Below are positions 38,565 to 49,200 of a stretch of 64,000 bases of DNA, piece by piece (the stretch's first letter is position 1; the number at the start of each line of letters is the position of its first letter). Under the pieces are notes generated by a model. That model worked only from the letters and a program-made list of their open reading frames with translations. It made no database searches and was not told where the DNA came from. The stretch comes from Paenibacillus sp. FSL W8-0186 (GTDB lineage Bacteria; Bacillota; Bacilli; Paenibacillales; Paenibacillaceae), in assembly GCF_037969765.1 (NCBI RefSeq), contig NZ_CP150207.1:5029501-5093500 (forward strand), written 5' to 3'. The position numbers and the translations under genes are program-made.

Positions 38565-39923
38565 TTATTTTTTATTACCCTGGAAGGGGAGGGGTGAAAC
38601 AGGGTAAGAATGATTTAGATAAATGCTTGATCTACCAACTGAATGATATTCGATTTTAAGCTTTTGAATCTTCGTCATGTCTAAACAATTTCTTCCGTCA
38701 AAAATGACAGGTTTCCCCATCTTAGACACATACAGTTCCAAATCAAAATTTACGATCTCAGGCCACTCTGTTAATATAAACACACAGTCTGCGTCTTGGA
38801 TTGCATCTTCAATATTTGATAAAAACTCTACTTCCTCTGGCAGCAGCTTTCTCGCATTATCTATTGCTATAGGGTCATAAGCACTTACCACAGCGCCGGA
38901 CTTTATTAAGTCTGTCACAACAGTGAGTGAAGCTGCCTCTCTCATGTCATCAGTATTGGGTTTAAAGGCCAGTCCTAACACAGCAATCTTCAACCCCTCT
39001 AAGGATCCAAATCTCCTCTTTGCCTTTTCGGTCAAAATATTTTGCTGTTTCTTATTCACTTCAATCACAGATCTTAATAGCTCAAAATCATGATTTGCAT
39101 TTCCCGCAATTTGCATAAGTGCATTAGTGTCCTTGGGAAAACACGACCCTCCATATCCGATACCTGCATTCAAAAAGTGCGCGCCAATCCGCTTGTCCAT
39201 TCCCATTCCCTGAGCTACTTCTGTAATGTCTGCGTCAAGCTTCTCACATAAGTTGGATATTTCGTTAATAAAGCTTATTTTCGTAGCAAGAAAGGCATTC
39301 GAAGCATATTTAATCATCTCTGCACTTCGTATAGATGTCTTATATATTGGGATCTGAAATGGCTTGTTGATCTCTTCAATCATTTCTGCCGCCTTCACAC
39401 TATCAGAACCGATAATTATTCGATCACCATAAAATGTATCATTGATGGCAGATCCTTCTCTTAAAAACTCAGGATTCGACACCATTTCAAATGATACGCT
39501 ATCATTCGACTTATTATATTCAATTATGGCTTTGAGCCGGTCGCCTGTTCCAATCGGTACTGTACTTTTCGTTACTATAACCACATCATTACTAATTTGA
39601 TCGGCAATAGCAATCGCTGCATCCTCAAGCGCACTCAGATCAGCTGTACCATCTTCATTTGAAGGGGTACCAACCGCAATGTATATTACTTCTGCTCTAA
39701 TCAACCCTTCATTATATTGATTGGTAAAATGCAATCTGCCCTCAGCCATATTTTTAACAATTAATTCTTCAAGGCCCGGTTCATAAATAGGTGATTTACC
39801 GCTTCTCAACAAATTAATTTTCAAGGCATCGATATCAATACAAGTGACAATATGTCCTATTTCCGCCAAGCAAACCCCCGTCACAAGGCCAACATATCCT
39901 GTTCCAATCACGGATATTCTCAT
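38565..39923 (-). CDS. ugd: UDP-glucose 6-dehydrogenase
   Basis: A 452-residue NAD-dependent dehydrogenase making UDP-glucuronate. It has the Rossmann start ISVIGTGYVGLVTGVCLAE, the catalytic Cys in GYGGSCFPKDTNAL (~260), and the UDP-binding C-terminal domain with VLGLAFKPNTDDMREA. The last ~15 residues (VSPLPFQGNKK) extend beyond the usual end and form an inverted repeat in the DNA. GGAG precedes ATG 39923. It is the last gene of the glycan block and could supply UDP-GlcA, or UDP-Xyl through another enzyme, to the glycosyltransferases. Base composition is clearly more AT-rich than secA or the arg genes. Confidence 0.95.
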   Translation of the reverse strand: MRISVIGTGYVGLVTGVCLAEIGHIVTCIDIDALKINLLRSGKSPIYEPGLEELIVKNMAEGRLHFTNQYNEGLIRAEVIYIAVGTPSNEDGTADLSALEDAAIAIADQISNDVVIVTKSTVPIGTGDRLKAIIEYNKSNDSVSFEMVSNPEFLREGSAINDTFYGDRIIIGSDSVKAAEMIEEINKPFQIPIYKTSIRSAEMIKYASNAFLATKISFINEISNLCEKLDADITEVAQGMGMDKRIGAHFLNAGIGYGGSCFPKDTNALMQIAGNANHDFELLRSVIEVNKKQQNILTEKAKRRFGSLEGLKIAVLGLAFKPNTDDMREAASLTVVTDLIKSGAVVSAYDPIAIDNARKLLPEEVEFLSNIEDAIQDADCVFILTEWPEIVNFDLELYVSKMGKPVIFDGRNCLDMTKIQKLKIEYHSVGRSSIYLNHSYPVSPLPFQGNKK

Positions 39924-39974
39924 GAGGCATCACTCCAAATTTTAGATCATATCCTAAGAATAATTACTTAATTT

Positions 39975-40640
39975 TTATAGCCGTAACCTCCATCGAGCCT
40001 TTGTAGTGCTTTGACATCTTGTAATCAATTGAAATTGGTGTTTTTCCAAAATCATTTTTAATGAATGAAATGAGAAGTAATGCAAATGCCCTGCCTCTTT
40101 CCACATCGCATCATCAAACTTAACAAATTGGGCGTGGGCGCTCTGATAATTAGGTGTCGATATCCAGAGTATGCCTCTATCATTTAATAGATCATACGCT
40201 TTTCTAATTGTAGCCGCTGGATCCTCAATATGTTCAATAACATCTCCCATAGTGATAACATCGTATCTTTTATCCGTTTCGTATTTCAAAAAATCACAAG
40301 CTGTTACTGGAATGCCCAAAAAATTCGCGATATGATCAGCTTGCTTTTTTACGATTTCTAAACCTTCAACTTCAAAATGTAGCTCTTTTGCCACTGCTAG
40401 AAGTTCCCCTCCACCAATACCTACATCGAGTAGCTTCTTACCAGTTACATTTCTTTTCAATTCTCGTAAATTTTCTCCGATTGTTGGTAGAAAATCCAAT
40501 TTTGAAGGCATCAAATTAAAATTTATACCATCAAATTTCATATCACTTAATGAAGAGGGATTGTTATACGAAAATATATGTTCACAAGGTTCGCAATACA
40601 TCCAAACTTTAACCGGACTGTACATACTGTTATAACTCAT
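39975..40640 (-). CDS. SAM-dependent methyltransferase, 5' part displaced by a frameshift
   Basis: A class I methyltransferase: motif I LLDVGIGGGELLAVA, acidic DVITMGDVIEHI and STPNYQSAH. The first ATG is at 40640, but coding clearly continues upstream in the same frame. Codons at 40686-40697 give CPFC, followed by YFC and then YCEPC downstream of the ATG: a zinc-ribbon arrangement like that preceding NovU/TylC-type C-methyltransferases. The extension has no ATG, GTG or TTG before it meets a stop near 40830. It overlaps the end of the TPR frame at 40738-41151. The simplest reading is a single gene (41241 to 39975) broken by a frameshift near 40745 and an in-frame stop. The substrate is unknown; a sugar is likely from context. 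Confidence 0.75.
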   Translation of the reverse strand: MSYNSMYSPVKVWMYCEPCEHIFSYNNPSSLSDMKFDGINFNLMPSKLDFLPTIGENLRELKRNVTGKKLLDVGIGGGELLAVAKELHFEVEGLEIVKKQADHIANFLGIPVTACDFLKYETDKRYDVITMGDVIEHIEDPAATIRKAYDLLNDRGILWISTPNYQSAHAQFVKFDDAMWKEAGHLHYFSFHSLKMILEKHQFQLITRCQSTTKARWRLRL

Positions 40641-40737
40641 ACCCGAAAATGATTCCGCACAAAAATAAGGCCGTGCTTCCTTTTGGCAAAAAGGGCAGTC
40701 ACTTTCTAAAATTTCGTCTACTTCTTCATAAAAGTAA

Positions 40738-41151
40738 TTATGTGAAGGATAACTTATTAATAGAATTATTTGTCTTAAAGGAAATTTTATACATATTAAA
40801 GGCGTATAGTGGGTCAGAGCTACTATTCACTTGTGCTAATCGATAATAAGCAATTGATTGATAATCTATATTATTTACACTAACCAAACTGTTATAGCAT
40901 TTAGAGGCGACAGCATGGTCGCCTTTCCTAAATGACTCTTCCCCTAAATCAAATAGCAGATACATTCTCCATTGGTAGAACGAATCATTAACAACAGTAA
41001 AATTCTCATTGGTAGACAAGAAGTTTCCCATTATTTCAATCAATTGATTAGTGTATTTGGTAATGACCTCACTATTTTGTACATAGTTCATTTGTTTTAG
41101 AGCTTGTAAGCCATTGATGAGGTCATGAATCAAAAAGGACAATTCGTGCAT
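40738..41151 (-). CDS. TPR-like helical protein, probable middle part of a broken gene
   Basis: 137 codons, rich in Leu/Tyr/Asn helices. One TPR-like pair is visible: LFDLGEESFRKGDHAVASKC and SIAYYRLAQVNSSSDPLYAF. The ATG at 41151 has no ribosome site and is immediately preceded, in the same frame, by a TAG that ends a 29-codon frame with a good ribosome site. Its own end (KLSFT) falls where the methyltransferase frame takes over as LISYPSHNYFYEE. It therefore looks like an internal fragment, not an independent gene. It lies within the AT-rich glycan block. Confidence 0.5.
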   Translation of the reverse strand: MHELSFLIHDLINGLQALKQMNYVQNSEVITKYTNQLIEIMGNFLSTNENFTVVNDSFYQWRMYLLFDLGEESFRKGDHAVASKCYNSLVSVNNIDYQSIAYYRLAQVNSSSDPLYAFNMYKISFKTNNSINKLSFT

Positions 41152-41241
41152 CTAATCATGATTTTTATGAGCCAAATAATCTACAGCTTCAGCCAAAGTG
41201 TCAACCATGTTGTTAATTTGCTCAATTTCATTAGAATTCAT
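41152..41241 (-). CDS. 29-codon frame, probable N-terminus of the broken TPR-methyltransferase gene
   Basis: Begins at ATG 41241, seven bases after AAAAGGAG, and reads as amphipathic helix (EIEQINNMVDTLAEAVDYL) to TAG at 41152-41154. The next codon, in frame, is the ATG of the TPR frame. It may be a genuine tiny leader peptide, but the good ribosome site here and its absence at the next ATG favour one gene interrupted by a nonsense codon. Confidence 0.4.
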   Translation of the reverse strand: MNSNEIEQINNMVDTLAEAVDYLAHKNHD

Positions 41242-41268
41242 TATTTGCTCCTTTTAAACCCAAACGCT

Positions 41269-43152
41269 CTAATCCTTTGAAGTAACCATATTGACCAGCT
41301 CAAAAACACTAGACACTAGCTCGTGATCATCCCAGTTATTCTGTACTGCAGTTTGGGCTAAATTATGAATGTTTTGAATGGCCGCTCCACTAAAACAAGG
41401 GTTACCGAAACTCTGAGAGTTTTTTCTAACTATTAATAAATCCTGCTTTGCTTCTTGCAGCAATCCCCTTGCAGCCAAAATAACCGCTCTATCAATAAAT
41501 GCCTCTAACATAAGCGTGACATTGTCAGACTCGAAAGTTTCCCTATACATCTCATTGATAGGAATCGATTGGTACAGCTTTCTAAAAATTATTTGTTCAT
41601 ATTCTGCTGTTTTAGAAACTAATTGATCATAAGAAACGGGATCTGCAGCTGAGCCCCTACTACCTGCATGCACTCTATATCTTACCGTTGGTACAGGGAT
41701 ATATTCTATACTATTCAGGTTGGCTAGTCTAAGCCAAAAATCATAATCTTGAGCCCTTACTAGTTCCTCATCCCAACCTCCTAATTGTTCGAGGCAGCTT
41801 TTCCTAAAGACAACGGTAGGCCCATGAATAAAGCAGCCTCTCATTAACATTTGAAAATCTAATTTATTACTATCTATAGGAGACAAATCATGTACTCTTA
41901 TTACCTGACCATTAACATCATTGAAATCAATCGAGCGGGTATGAATTAATCCCAATTCGGGATTTTGTAAAAATCTCTTTAATTGAAGCTCTAGTTTTAA
42001 AGGTAATGCAATGTCATCATCATCAAACACCCAGATGAAATCACCATTAGCCTGTTTAATAGCTACATTTAGTGCGGATGATTTCCCCCCGTTTTCCTTA
42101 TAAATATAATTAATTTTATCTAAATAAGGTGAAAGTTCTTCCTTTGGAGATTCAACAGAACCATCATCAATAACAATAATTTCAACATTTTTATGGGTTT
42201 GATCTAAAATAGACTGTATCGTTTCAGAAATATATTCTTTCCGATTATATGTGGGAACAATAACCGAAACAAGTTGGTTACTTTTGGGAAAACTGTAAGG
42301 CTGAGGCAAGAAAAGTGAATTTATATCGTTTGAAGCAACTTCGTATTCTTCATAAGGCTTGATTAGAAAACCCATAATCCATTCATTCGGGACCTTACTA
42401 TTCCAATGCAGCGAGCATCCGATTGAAAATTCAACTAAATTATTGAGAATTCTTTTGGTAAATATATTATAATGATCCGGATCTGGGATAGAATATCCAT
42501 TTGGTACACTTATAATGATGGTACCTCCAGGTTTACAAACCCGAAAGGCTTCCTTAATGATTTTTTTAGGATCATCAACATGCTCAAGGACTTCTGCAAC
42601 AACAACAGTATCAAACGTATGATCTGGAAATTGGAGTTGATAACCGTTTCCTACTTGAAAACGGCAATTATCGAATCCTAGTTTTGCAGCCTTGTGCCTC
42701 GCCAAATCAATAGCAATAGGATCAATATCAATGCCGTATAAGTTAGATCCATGGCTAGCAATAAATACTGAAAGGTCCCCATTCGCACAACCGATCTCCA
42801 ATACGTCCCCATAACACAATGGGGCAGTTTCGGCCATCCTCTTTAACTCTTGCTGGTTACGGAGCCTACGGTAATTCCCCCATCTTTCTTTCAGCTTTGG
42901 ATCGTTTATATACTTCATAACCTCTAAAGTTATACCTGATAGTTCTTTGGCATCCATCAAATCTGTACTATTTTGAAGATACCACTCTGCTGGTTGATGA
43001 TTCCCTACAATCATGGATAATAGTCCCAAACAGAAGGAAATCTCTTTATTCTCTGGGTTTATGGCTAACTCTGAAAAACAAAAACCATATCCGATTTCCG
43101 GGCTACCTTGTTGAATTGACTCAATCACTTGTTGTAATAATTTAGTTGGCAT
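41269..43152 (-). CDS. Methyltransferase-GT2 glycosyltransferase fusion
   Basis: About 627 residues in three parts: a helical N-terminus (~1-100, TPR-like), a class I SAM methyltransferase (~105-240; DVLEIGCANGDLSVFIASHG, VVVAEVLEHVDDP), and a GT-A family 2 glycosyltransferase (~300-520; VSVIVPTYNRKEYISET, nucleotide-sugar VIDDGS and metal-site FDDDD), then a helical tail. It probably adds and methylates a sugar in one polypeptide; the acceptor is unknown. The start is ATG 43152, with AGGAG 10 nt before; an earlier frame start at 43230 would overlap the preceding gene by 44 bp. Follows the GT2-TPR gene and precedes the broken methyltransferase gene. Confidence 0.88.
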   Translation of the reverse strand: MPTKLLQQVIESIQQGSPEIGYGFCFSELAINPENKEISFCLGLLSMIVGNHQPAEWYLQNSTDLMDAKELSGITLEVMKYINDPKLKERWGNYRRLRNQQELKRMAETAPLCYGDVLEIGCANGDLSVFIASHGSNLYGIDIDPIAIDLARHKAAKLGFDNCRFQVGNGYQLQFPDHTFDTVVVAEVLEHVDDPKKIIKEAFRVCKPGGTIIISVPNGYSIPDPDHYNIFTKRILNNLVEFSIGCSLHWNSKVPNEWIMGFLIKPYEEYEVASNDINSLFLPQPYSFPKSNQLVSVIVPTYNRKEYISETIQSILDQTHKNVEIIVIDDGSVESPKEELSPYLDKINYIYKENGGKSSALNVAIKQANGDFIWVFDDDDIALPLKLELQLKRFLQNPELGLIHTRSIDFNDVNGQVIRVHDLSPIDSNKLDFQMLMRGCFIHGPTVVFRKSCLEQLGGWDEELVRAQDYDFWLRLANLNSIEYIPVPTVRYRVHAGSRGSAADPVSYDQLVSKTAEYEQIIFRKLYQSIPINEMYRETFESDNVTLMLEAFIDRAVILAARGLLQEAKQDLLIVRKNSQSFGNPCFSGAAIQNIHNLAQTAVQNNWDDHELVSSVFELVNMVTSKD

Positions 43153-43186
43153 GAACGCAAGTCTCCTGTCTTGGGATTTATTTATG

Positions 43187-45076
43187 TTATCCTGCTGTAC
43201 TAAGTTGCGAATTAACCCATTTTGATACAATATCCCAATTCATCATCTCACCTAGAATTGACTTTAGGGTGTTAGCATCCTGTGTCTGGATAGCTAAATT
43301 ACAGATATGAAAAGCAATTTCAGCATCAGGCTTATTCTTATATGCTTCTTTATAATGATATAAGCTGTCTTCTAGCATATTAAGTCGCCGCAATGCCTGA
43401 GCAGCCAAAAGATTAATATTATAGCTTTCTTCTTGGTTTGTTCCTTGTAAGAGTACATCAAGAAGAACTTCATAAAATCCCTGCTCATACATTGCTTTTG
43501 CAAGAATAAAACGCATTTGAGAGGTAGTAAATTGATTCATGAAATAGTCAATTAAATCGTACTTCTGAAGTCTCAAAATATCCGTGATTAGAACACTAAC
43601 AATATCCTGAAAATCCTTTGTGAAATTTTCACATTTAATATCCTTCATTTCTATTAGCTTTAGTATGACCCTCTTCTCAGCAGTACGGAGAGATGCATTT
43701 TGGAGAATGCGTTCAGCTAACTCCTTGTTTTGCATAAGTATGCTTACTAATAAAATATCTCTTTGATCCTTTTCTTCGTACTTCTGTTTGCTGCTCCAGT
43801 AATTCCAGGAATCCTCATAGTTTCCCTTTAAAAGGTTAATAAAAGACAAAGCCTCTTCATCACATTTAATGTTGTATTTATTCATAAATTGAATTATTAC
43901 AGGATGCCTTAATTGATATAATGCTTCAATCAATTGCTGAATAACCTTTTCTTCCTGCGGCCATAAGGCGGAGATCTGTTTGAACAAATCTTCATTATCA
44001 TGATATAAGTTAAAATCTAATAGACTTTTCAGTAATCCCATAACATGAGGGGCCTGGCTTATCGCAACACGTAGATTAGCATCAGCCTGACCAAATTCAA
44101 AGTTTGAGTAAGCAATTTCTGCCAGTCGAGTAGAAGCTAAGTAACTACCGGTGCCCTCATAGGTATTAAAATGGATGCTTACATCACTATCGCCAACTTC
44201 AATACAATTCTCAAAGCACTCCCTGGCATCAGGTAAATAACCCAATTCCTGATATATGAGTCCCTCATAATATTTGAATTCTACATAATTTGAATATAAT
44301 TTAAATGCATCATTGGCTATTGACAAAGCATCTTTATATTGTTTCAGCATTATTAAGCTTTGAATTAGACCAAGAAGCAGTTTTATAGTAAATGTATAGT
44401 TGTCACCGTAAGAATAAGACTTTTTATAAGCCTCAAGAGCTTTTGTATATTCGCCAGAGATAAAATACTGCTGCCCTAGATTATAATAATTAAAAGCCGA
44501 TGGATTTTCGTCAACTTCCTTCAATAATATTTGTAAGTTCCGTTCAAGTTTACCCTGCTGGTTAACAACTTTTGTTAAGTAGCCATCATGATGAATGATC
44601 ATCTCACTTAATATTTGACTGCTTCTATGCCAATTGGATTGAATGTCAATTTGTTCATGAATTGCACCATGGTACATTAGTTCAGGTATCCTTACAAATA
44701 AACGAGGAAATTTATGAATTTCCGCTAATCCGCCACCTAAATCATTACGAATTGGTATATAGTAAATTTCATTAGTAAGATGTTGCTTAAGTTGATTGAG
44801 GGGATCTTCAATCCATTCGTCAGCATCCAACTGTAGAATATAATCAGAGGTAGCTTGCTCAATTGCATAATTTCTAGCATTAGCAAAGTTATTATCCCAT
44901 TGGTAGTGAAATATTTTCGCGTCATACTTATTCAATAATTCAAGGGTCTTGTCGGTAGAACCTGTATCCACAATAATAATTTCATCCACAACTGAAGCAA
45001 CACTATCTAAACAACGTTGTATACAACGTTCCTCATTCTTAACAATCATACATAAAGATATAGTAGATTTTTTCAT
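43187..45076 (-). CDS. GT2 glycosyltransferase with long TPR tail
   Basis: 629 residues. The N-terminal GT-A domain (~1-230) begins STISLCMIVKNEERCIQRCL, with IIVDTGSTDKT (nucleotide site) and LQLDADEW (metal-binding Asp pair). The remaining ~400 residues are TPR-like helices (SAFNYYNLGQQYFISGEYTK, YYEGLIYQELGYLPDARECF). GT2-TPR proteins of this sort often glycosylate protein surfaces. AGGAGG precedes ATG 45076. Eight bp follow the previous glycosyltransferase gene, so the two are one unit. Confidence 0.88.
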   Translation of the reverse strand: MKKSTISLCMIVKNEERCIQRCLDSVASVVDEIIIVDTGSTDKTLELLNKYDAKIFHYQWDNNFANARNYAIEQATSDYILQLDADEWIEDPLNQLKQHLTNEIYYIPIRNDLGGGLAEIHKFPRLFVRIPELMYHGAIHEQIDIQSNWHRSSQILSEMIIHHDGYLTKVVNQQGKLERNLQILLKEVDENPSAFNYYNLGQQYFISGEYTKALEAYKKSYSYGDNYTFTIKLLLGLIQSLIMLKQYKDALSIANDAFKLYSNYVEFKYYEGLIYQELGYLPDARECFENCIEVGDSDVSIHFNTYEGTGSYLASTRLAEIAYSNFEFGQADANLRVAISQAPHVMGLLKSLLDFNLYHDNEDLFKQISALWPQEEKVIQQLIEALYQLRHPVIIQFMNKYNIKCDEEALSFINLLKGNYEDSWNYWSSKQKYEEKDQRDILLVSILMQNKELAERILQNASLRTAEKRVILKLIEMKDIKCENFTKDFQDIVSVLITDILRLQKYDLIDYFMNQFTTSQMRFILAKAMYEQGFYEVLLDVLLQGTNQEESYNINLLAAQALRRLNMLEDSLYHYKEAYKNKPDAEIAFHICNLAIQTQDANTLKSILGEMMNWDIVSKWVNSQLSTAG

Positions 45077-45084
45077 ATTGCCTC

Positions 45085-46173
45085 CTATGATAGCTGCGCT
45101 AAACGAGAATCTGCTAATTTAAAACCTAACCCGCCACTTGTCTTATAATGAAACTTAGCTTTTTCTAAATTTCCTGATAATTCATAATACAAGCCCAAAT
45201 TATAATGGGCCAGATACGTCCCAGCCCCTTTTTCACCTTCATATTTATGTGGATCAGCATCTCCCAACTCAACACATCGTTCGAAAGCTGTTGGAATCAA
45301 TTGAAAAGATTCTATGGTTCTAATCTCAATTAATGCACTGCCATATATATAATATAAATCGGTATAATCATGAAAAATCTGAATAGCAAAGTCTAAAAGA
45401 GATAATAATTGAGTCCATTCTTTCGTTCGTAGAAAGGTCTCTGCTAAAGTCCGAATTATACTAGGGTAAAATGGCATATTGCTATTAGAATATTTGTATG
45501 CCTCTGTAAGATAAGTTAAAGCTTCATCATACTGTTTATTAACAAAATAAGTTTTGCCAATTTGAAATAGAGTATACGGTTCATTTGCATGGTCATTTAA
45601 TTGCGCAAAAAGTAATTTTAAATTCCTCGCAATTTTATCTTTTGATAAAATTGTTTTTTTTGTATATCCGTAATGCGTTAATCTAATTTTAGTAACAACT
45701 GTTTCTGGGGGGGCCTCATTATATAATAATTGCTCATGAATGCGTCCTGAATACTGGAATCCAATCTTATTGGGGAACAGCCGTATGATTTGTGCTACTG
45801 AAATTCGATTATCATCATTAATATTATTTATCTCCACTCTTCCAACTAGGTTTGAAGCATTCTGGAGCAATGAAACAGCATGCTCGAGATCTGTTAAGCT
45901 AGGATTCACTAATCTCTCATCTGCGTCTAGCATTAATACATAAGGTTGAGCTGCATACTTAATTAATTCATTTCTGGATTTTCCAAAATCGTCTGCCCAT
46001 ATGCCGTTCCTAACAACAGCACCTTCACTAGCAGCTATTTCTCTAGTTAGATCAGTTGATCCCGTATCCAGAAGGATGACTTCTTTAACAAACTTATTAA
46101 CCGAGCGTATACAATCGGCAATAACATCTTCTTCATTTTTCGCTAATATACAAACAGATATTGGTGCCTTCAC
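45085..46173 (-). CDS. GT2 glycosyltransferase with short TPR tail
   Basis: 362 residues, a shorter paralogue of the downstream enzyme: GT-A domain with ISVCILAKNEEDVIADCIRS, VILLDTGSTDLTRE and LMLDADERLV, then TPR-like helices (LFQIGKTYFVNKQYDEALTY, AHYNLGLYYELSGNLEKAKF). Starts at GTG 46173, 7-8 nt after AGAGGGA. First gene of the glycosyltransferase run; the hairpin 46222-46261 separates it from the VWA/TIG gene. Confidence 0.88.
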   Translation of the reverse strand: MKAPISVCILAKNEEDVIADCIRSVNKFVKEVILLDTGSTDLTREIAASEGAVVRNGIWADDFGKSRNELIKYAAQPYVLMLDADERLVNPSLTDLEHAVSLLQNASNLVGRVEINNINDDNRISVAQIIRLFPNKIGFQYSGRIHEQLLYNEAPPETVVTKIRLTHYGYTKKTILSKDKIARNLKLLFAQLNDHANEPYTLFQIGKTYFVNKQYDEALTYLTEAYKYSNSNMPFYPSIIRTLAETFLRTKEWTQLLSLLDFAIQIFHDYTDLYYIYGSALIEIRTIESFQLIPTAFERCVELGDADPHKYEGEKGAGTYLAHYNLGLYYELSGNLEKAKFHYKTSGGLGFKLADSRLAQLS

Positions 46174-46221
46174 AGTTGAGATCCCTCTTTTCTAATCTTT
46201 CTAGACATTTCCTGCAGCAAA

Positions 46222-46261
46222 TAAAATCAGGTGCTCCTCTATAAAATTATAGAGAAGCACC
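46222..46261 (-). terminator. Hairpin between the VWA/TIG gene and the glycosyltransferases
   Basis: GGTGCT(C)CTCTATAA / TTATAGAG(A)AGCACC is a near-perfect 15-bp stem; on minus the tail is TGATTTTATTT. A moderate terminator or attenuator. Confidence 0.65.
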
Positions 46262-46283
46262 TTTAAATTAATCAAAATAGTAT

Positions 46284-49200
46284 TTATTGATAAGTAAATC
46301 CATCTACTAGTATTTCTGAGGCTTGGCCATCTGGATTAATAATTCGGACTGGAACCGGACCTGTTACAGCCGAAGCAGGTGTCCTAAATCTCAGTTGAGA
46401 GGAGCTTAAATACGTTGCATCAACTACTACGCCATTTATCTCTATTTTAGCTCCGCTTTGAATATTAGACCCAGTAACAGTAACAATAGTTCCACCATTG
46501 ATACCGCCCACATTTGGAGTTAACTTAGTCACTATTGGAGCAGGCTTAGGTGCTGGCGCTGTATATACATATCCGCCACTCAAAATTGCTGATTGTTGAC
46601 CATCTGGGTTAATAACTTGGACATCTACTGCTGCTGCAGACGGCCAAGAAGGTACTTTAATCCTAAGTTGTGTCGCACTTATATAAGTCGCGGCAATCTC
46701 TTCACCATTAAAATATACGCTTGCACCACTTATGAAATTGCTTCCACTGACGGTGACCTGTCCTCCACCAGAAATCAATCCAGTATTCGGAGATAAGCTT
46801 GTAACTGTCGGCGGAGGATTCTGAAGGAATGTAAAACCATCTACTAACTGGCCAGACTGCCCGTCTGGATTAATTACACTCAGTGTAACAGTCTCTGGAT
46901 TAGGCCAGATAGGCGTAGCAACACGCAATTGCGTTTTACTTAAGTACGTTGTTGCTAGCTCTGTATTTCCAAATGCAACCCTTGAACCATTTACAAAATT
47001 TTCGCCAATTACTGTTATTAAACTACTCTTAGATGCAAGTGCTGTGTTCGGCGAGGCACCTGTTACAATTGGTGCCGGTGGCGGTGGCGGGGTTACAAAT
47101 TTAAATCCATCTACCAATGTTCCCGACTTACCGTCAGGATTCTCAACTGTTACATTCACGTTTTCCGCAATGGACCATGCAGGTGTTCTTAATCTGAGTT
47201 GAGACTGACTCAGGTAAGTAGCAGGAATCTCTGTATCATTAAAGAATACCTTTGCCCCACTTTGGAAATGTTGCCCTGTAATAGTTACAAGTGTCCCAGT
47301 TCCCGGTATTTCTAATGAGTTTGGAGAAACTGAAGTAACAACCGGATCTGGTTTTGGAGGAGGTGCTATAAAAGTAAAGGCATTATCCAAAGAAGCTGAC
47401 TGCCCATCCTCCGATATTACAGTTACTTTTACTGTAGCCGCTGAATCCCAGGCTGGTGTTTTAATACGAAGTTCTGAAGAAGATAATAACGACGATGAGA
47501 TAATCGTGTCGTCAAACTTTACAACAGAATTCGCAAAAAAGTTACTGCCTTTTATTGTAACAGTCGTGCCACCTGCTTGTGGTCCGCTATTAGGAATTAC
47601 TTCTGTTATAACAGGTGCTGGTGGCGGTGGCGGTACCTCAAAGGTATAAGCATTTGCTAATAAGGCAGTTTGTCCATCAGCGTTCTGAACCTTAACATCT
47701 ACTACATCACTTTTTCCCCATGCTGGAGTAGTGATACGGAGTTCAGTTGCAGAAATAAATGTACTACTAACTTCTTCATCAGCTAAGAACACTTTAGAAT
47801 CATTTTTAAAATTAGTACCCGTCAGTCTAACCGTCGTTCCTCCTTCTATCGGCCCAGAGTTGGGCGATATTGCAGTTAGCGTCGGTCCAGGCAGCGGATC
47901 GAATTTATAGCCATTTACTAGCTCGGCTGACTGATCATCCGGATTAGTAACTCTAACAGTGACTGATTCTGCTTTTGGCCAAGCTGGTACCCTAAGCCGC
48001 AGTTCAGAGCTACTAACAAACGTATATGTTAACTCTTGATCATTAAAATACAATTTCAGACCCTTTTCAAAATTCAGACCTTTAATTGTTGCGTTATTGC
48101 CCCCAGTAACCGAACCTGATGATGGAGTGATGCTAGTGATTGACGGCGCAGGCGGTTTAGGAAGTGGTAAATATTCAAATGCATCTGGCAGGCTCAGTCT
48201 AAACCCTGTGGATGTTTGGATACTAACATCAACCGTTTCAGGAGAAGGCCATACAGGTGATTTAACTACAATCCTGGATGCGGCAACTGACTCTGTTGCC
48301 ACCTCATGATCATCAAAGTACACTTTGACATCACTTGGGAAATTTGTACCATTTAAAGTTACAGTTGTTCCACCGGTTATTAACCCTGTTGTTGGCGTTA
48401 TAGAAGCAAAAGTTGGATCAGGAGGGGCCAGATACTGGAATACATCCCTCATCTCTAACTCTTTAGCGTCTGGATTAATAATCTTCAAGGAAACCAGCTC
48501 TGGATTAGGCCACGCAGGAGTTTTGAAACGAATCTCACTGGAATTTACAAACGTGTAATCAGTGATTTCTTGCCCTCCCCACAGCACTTTTGCACCTGTT
48601 TTAAAGTAATCCCCCTTTATGATAACCACAGTTCCGCCAGCCATAGGACCTGTAGAAGGGGTCACTGATGTAATAGCAGGAACAGGGTCTTCATAGGTGT
48701 AACCCTTAGTAAGGGTAGCACTTTGGCCATTTGGATTTACTACCTTCACATCAACTGTGTCAGCTTTAGACCATACTGGAGTAATTAATGAAATCTCTTG
48801 ACTGGAAACAAATGTTGAGTTGACTAAAGTCGAATTAAAATAAACTTTAGCTCCATCAACAAATCTTTCACCTGTTAATTTCACCTGCTCTCCACCAGTT
48901 CTAGCTCCTACTGAAGGGTCGACTGCTAAAATCTCAGGGCCTTTAATGTATGTAAATGAATCTGTTGCCGTCACTGTAGTGCCATCAGGATTGTTAACAG
49001 TTACATCAACCGTTTTAGCCGTAGTACCGGCTGGGGTAGTGATTTCAAGCTCTGTTTTTCCAACCTTCGTAACGGTGGCTGCTTTACCGTCTATTAATAC
49101 TTGCGCCCCAGTCATGAAGTAATCTCCGTTAATAACAACCTTCGTTCCTCCCTCAAGAGGTCCTTCATTTGGTGTTATTGTTGTAATTTCAGGGGTTGCA

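Noticed and set aside
38565..38600. Terminator of ugd formed by TTACCCTG/CAGGGTAA
   Set aside because: The stem lies within the last codons and is not followed by a T-run on minus, so termination there is not supported.
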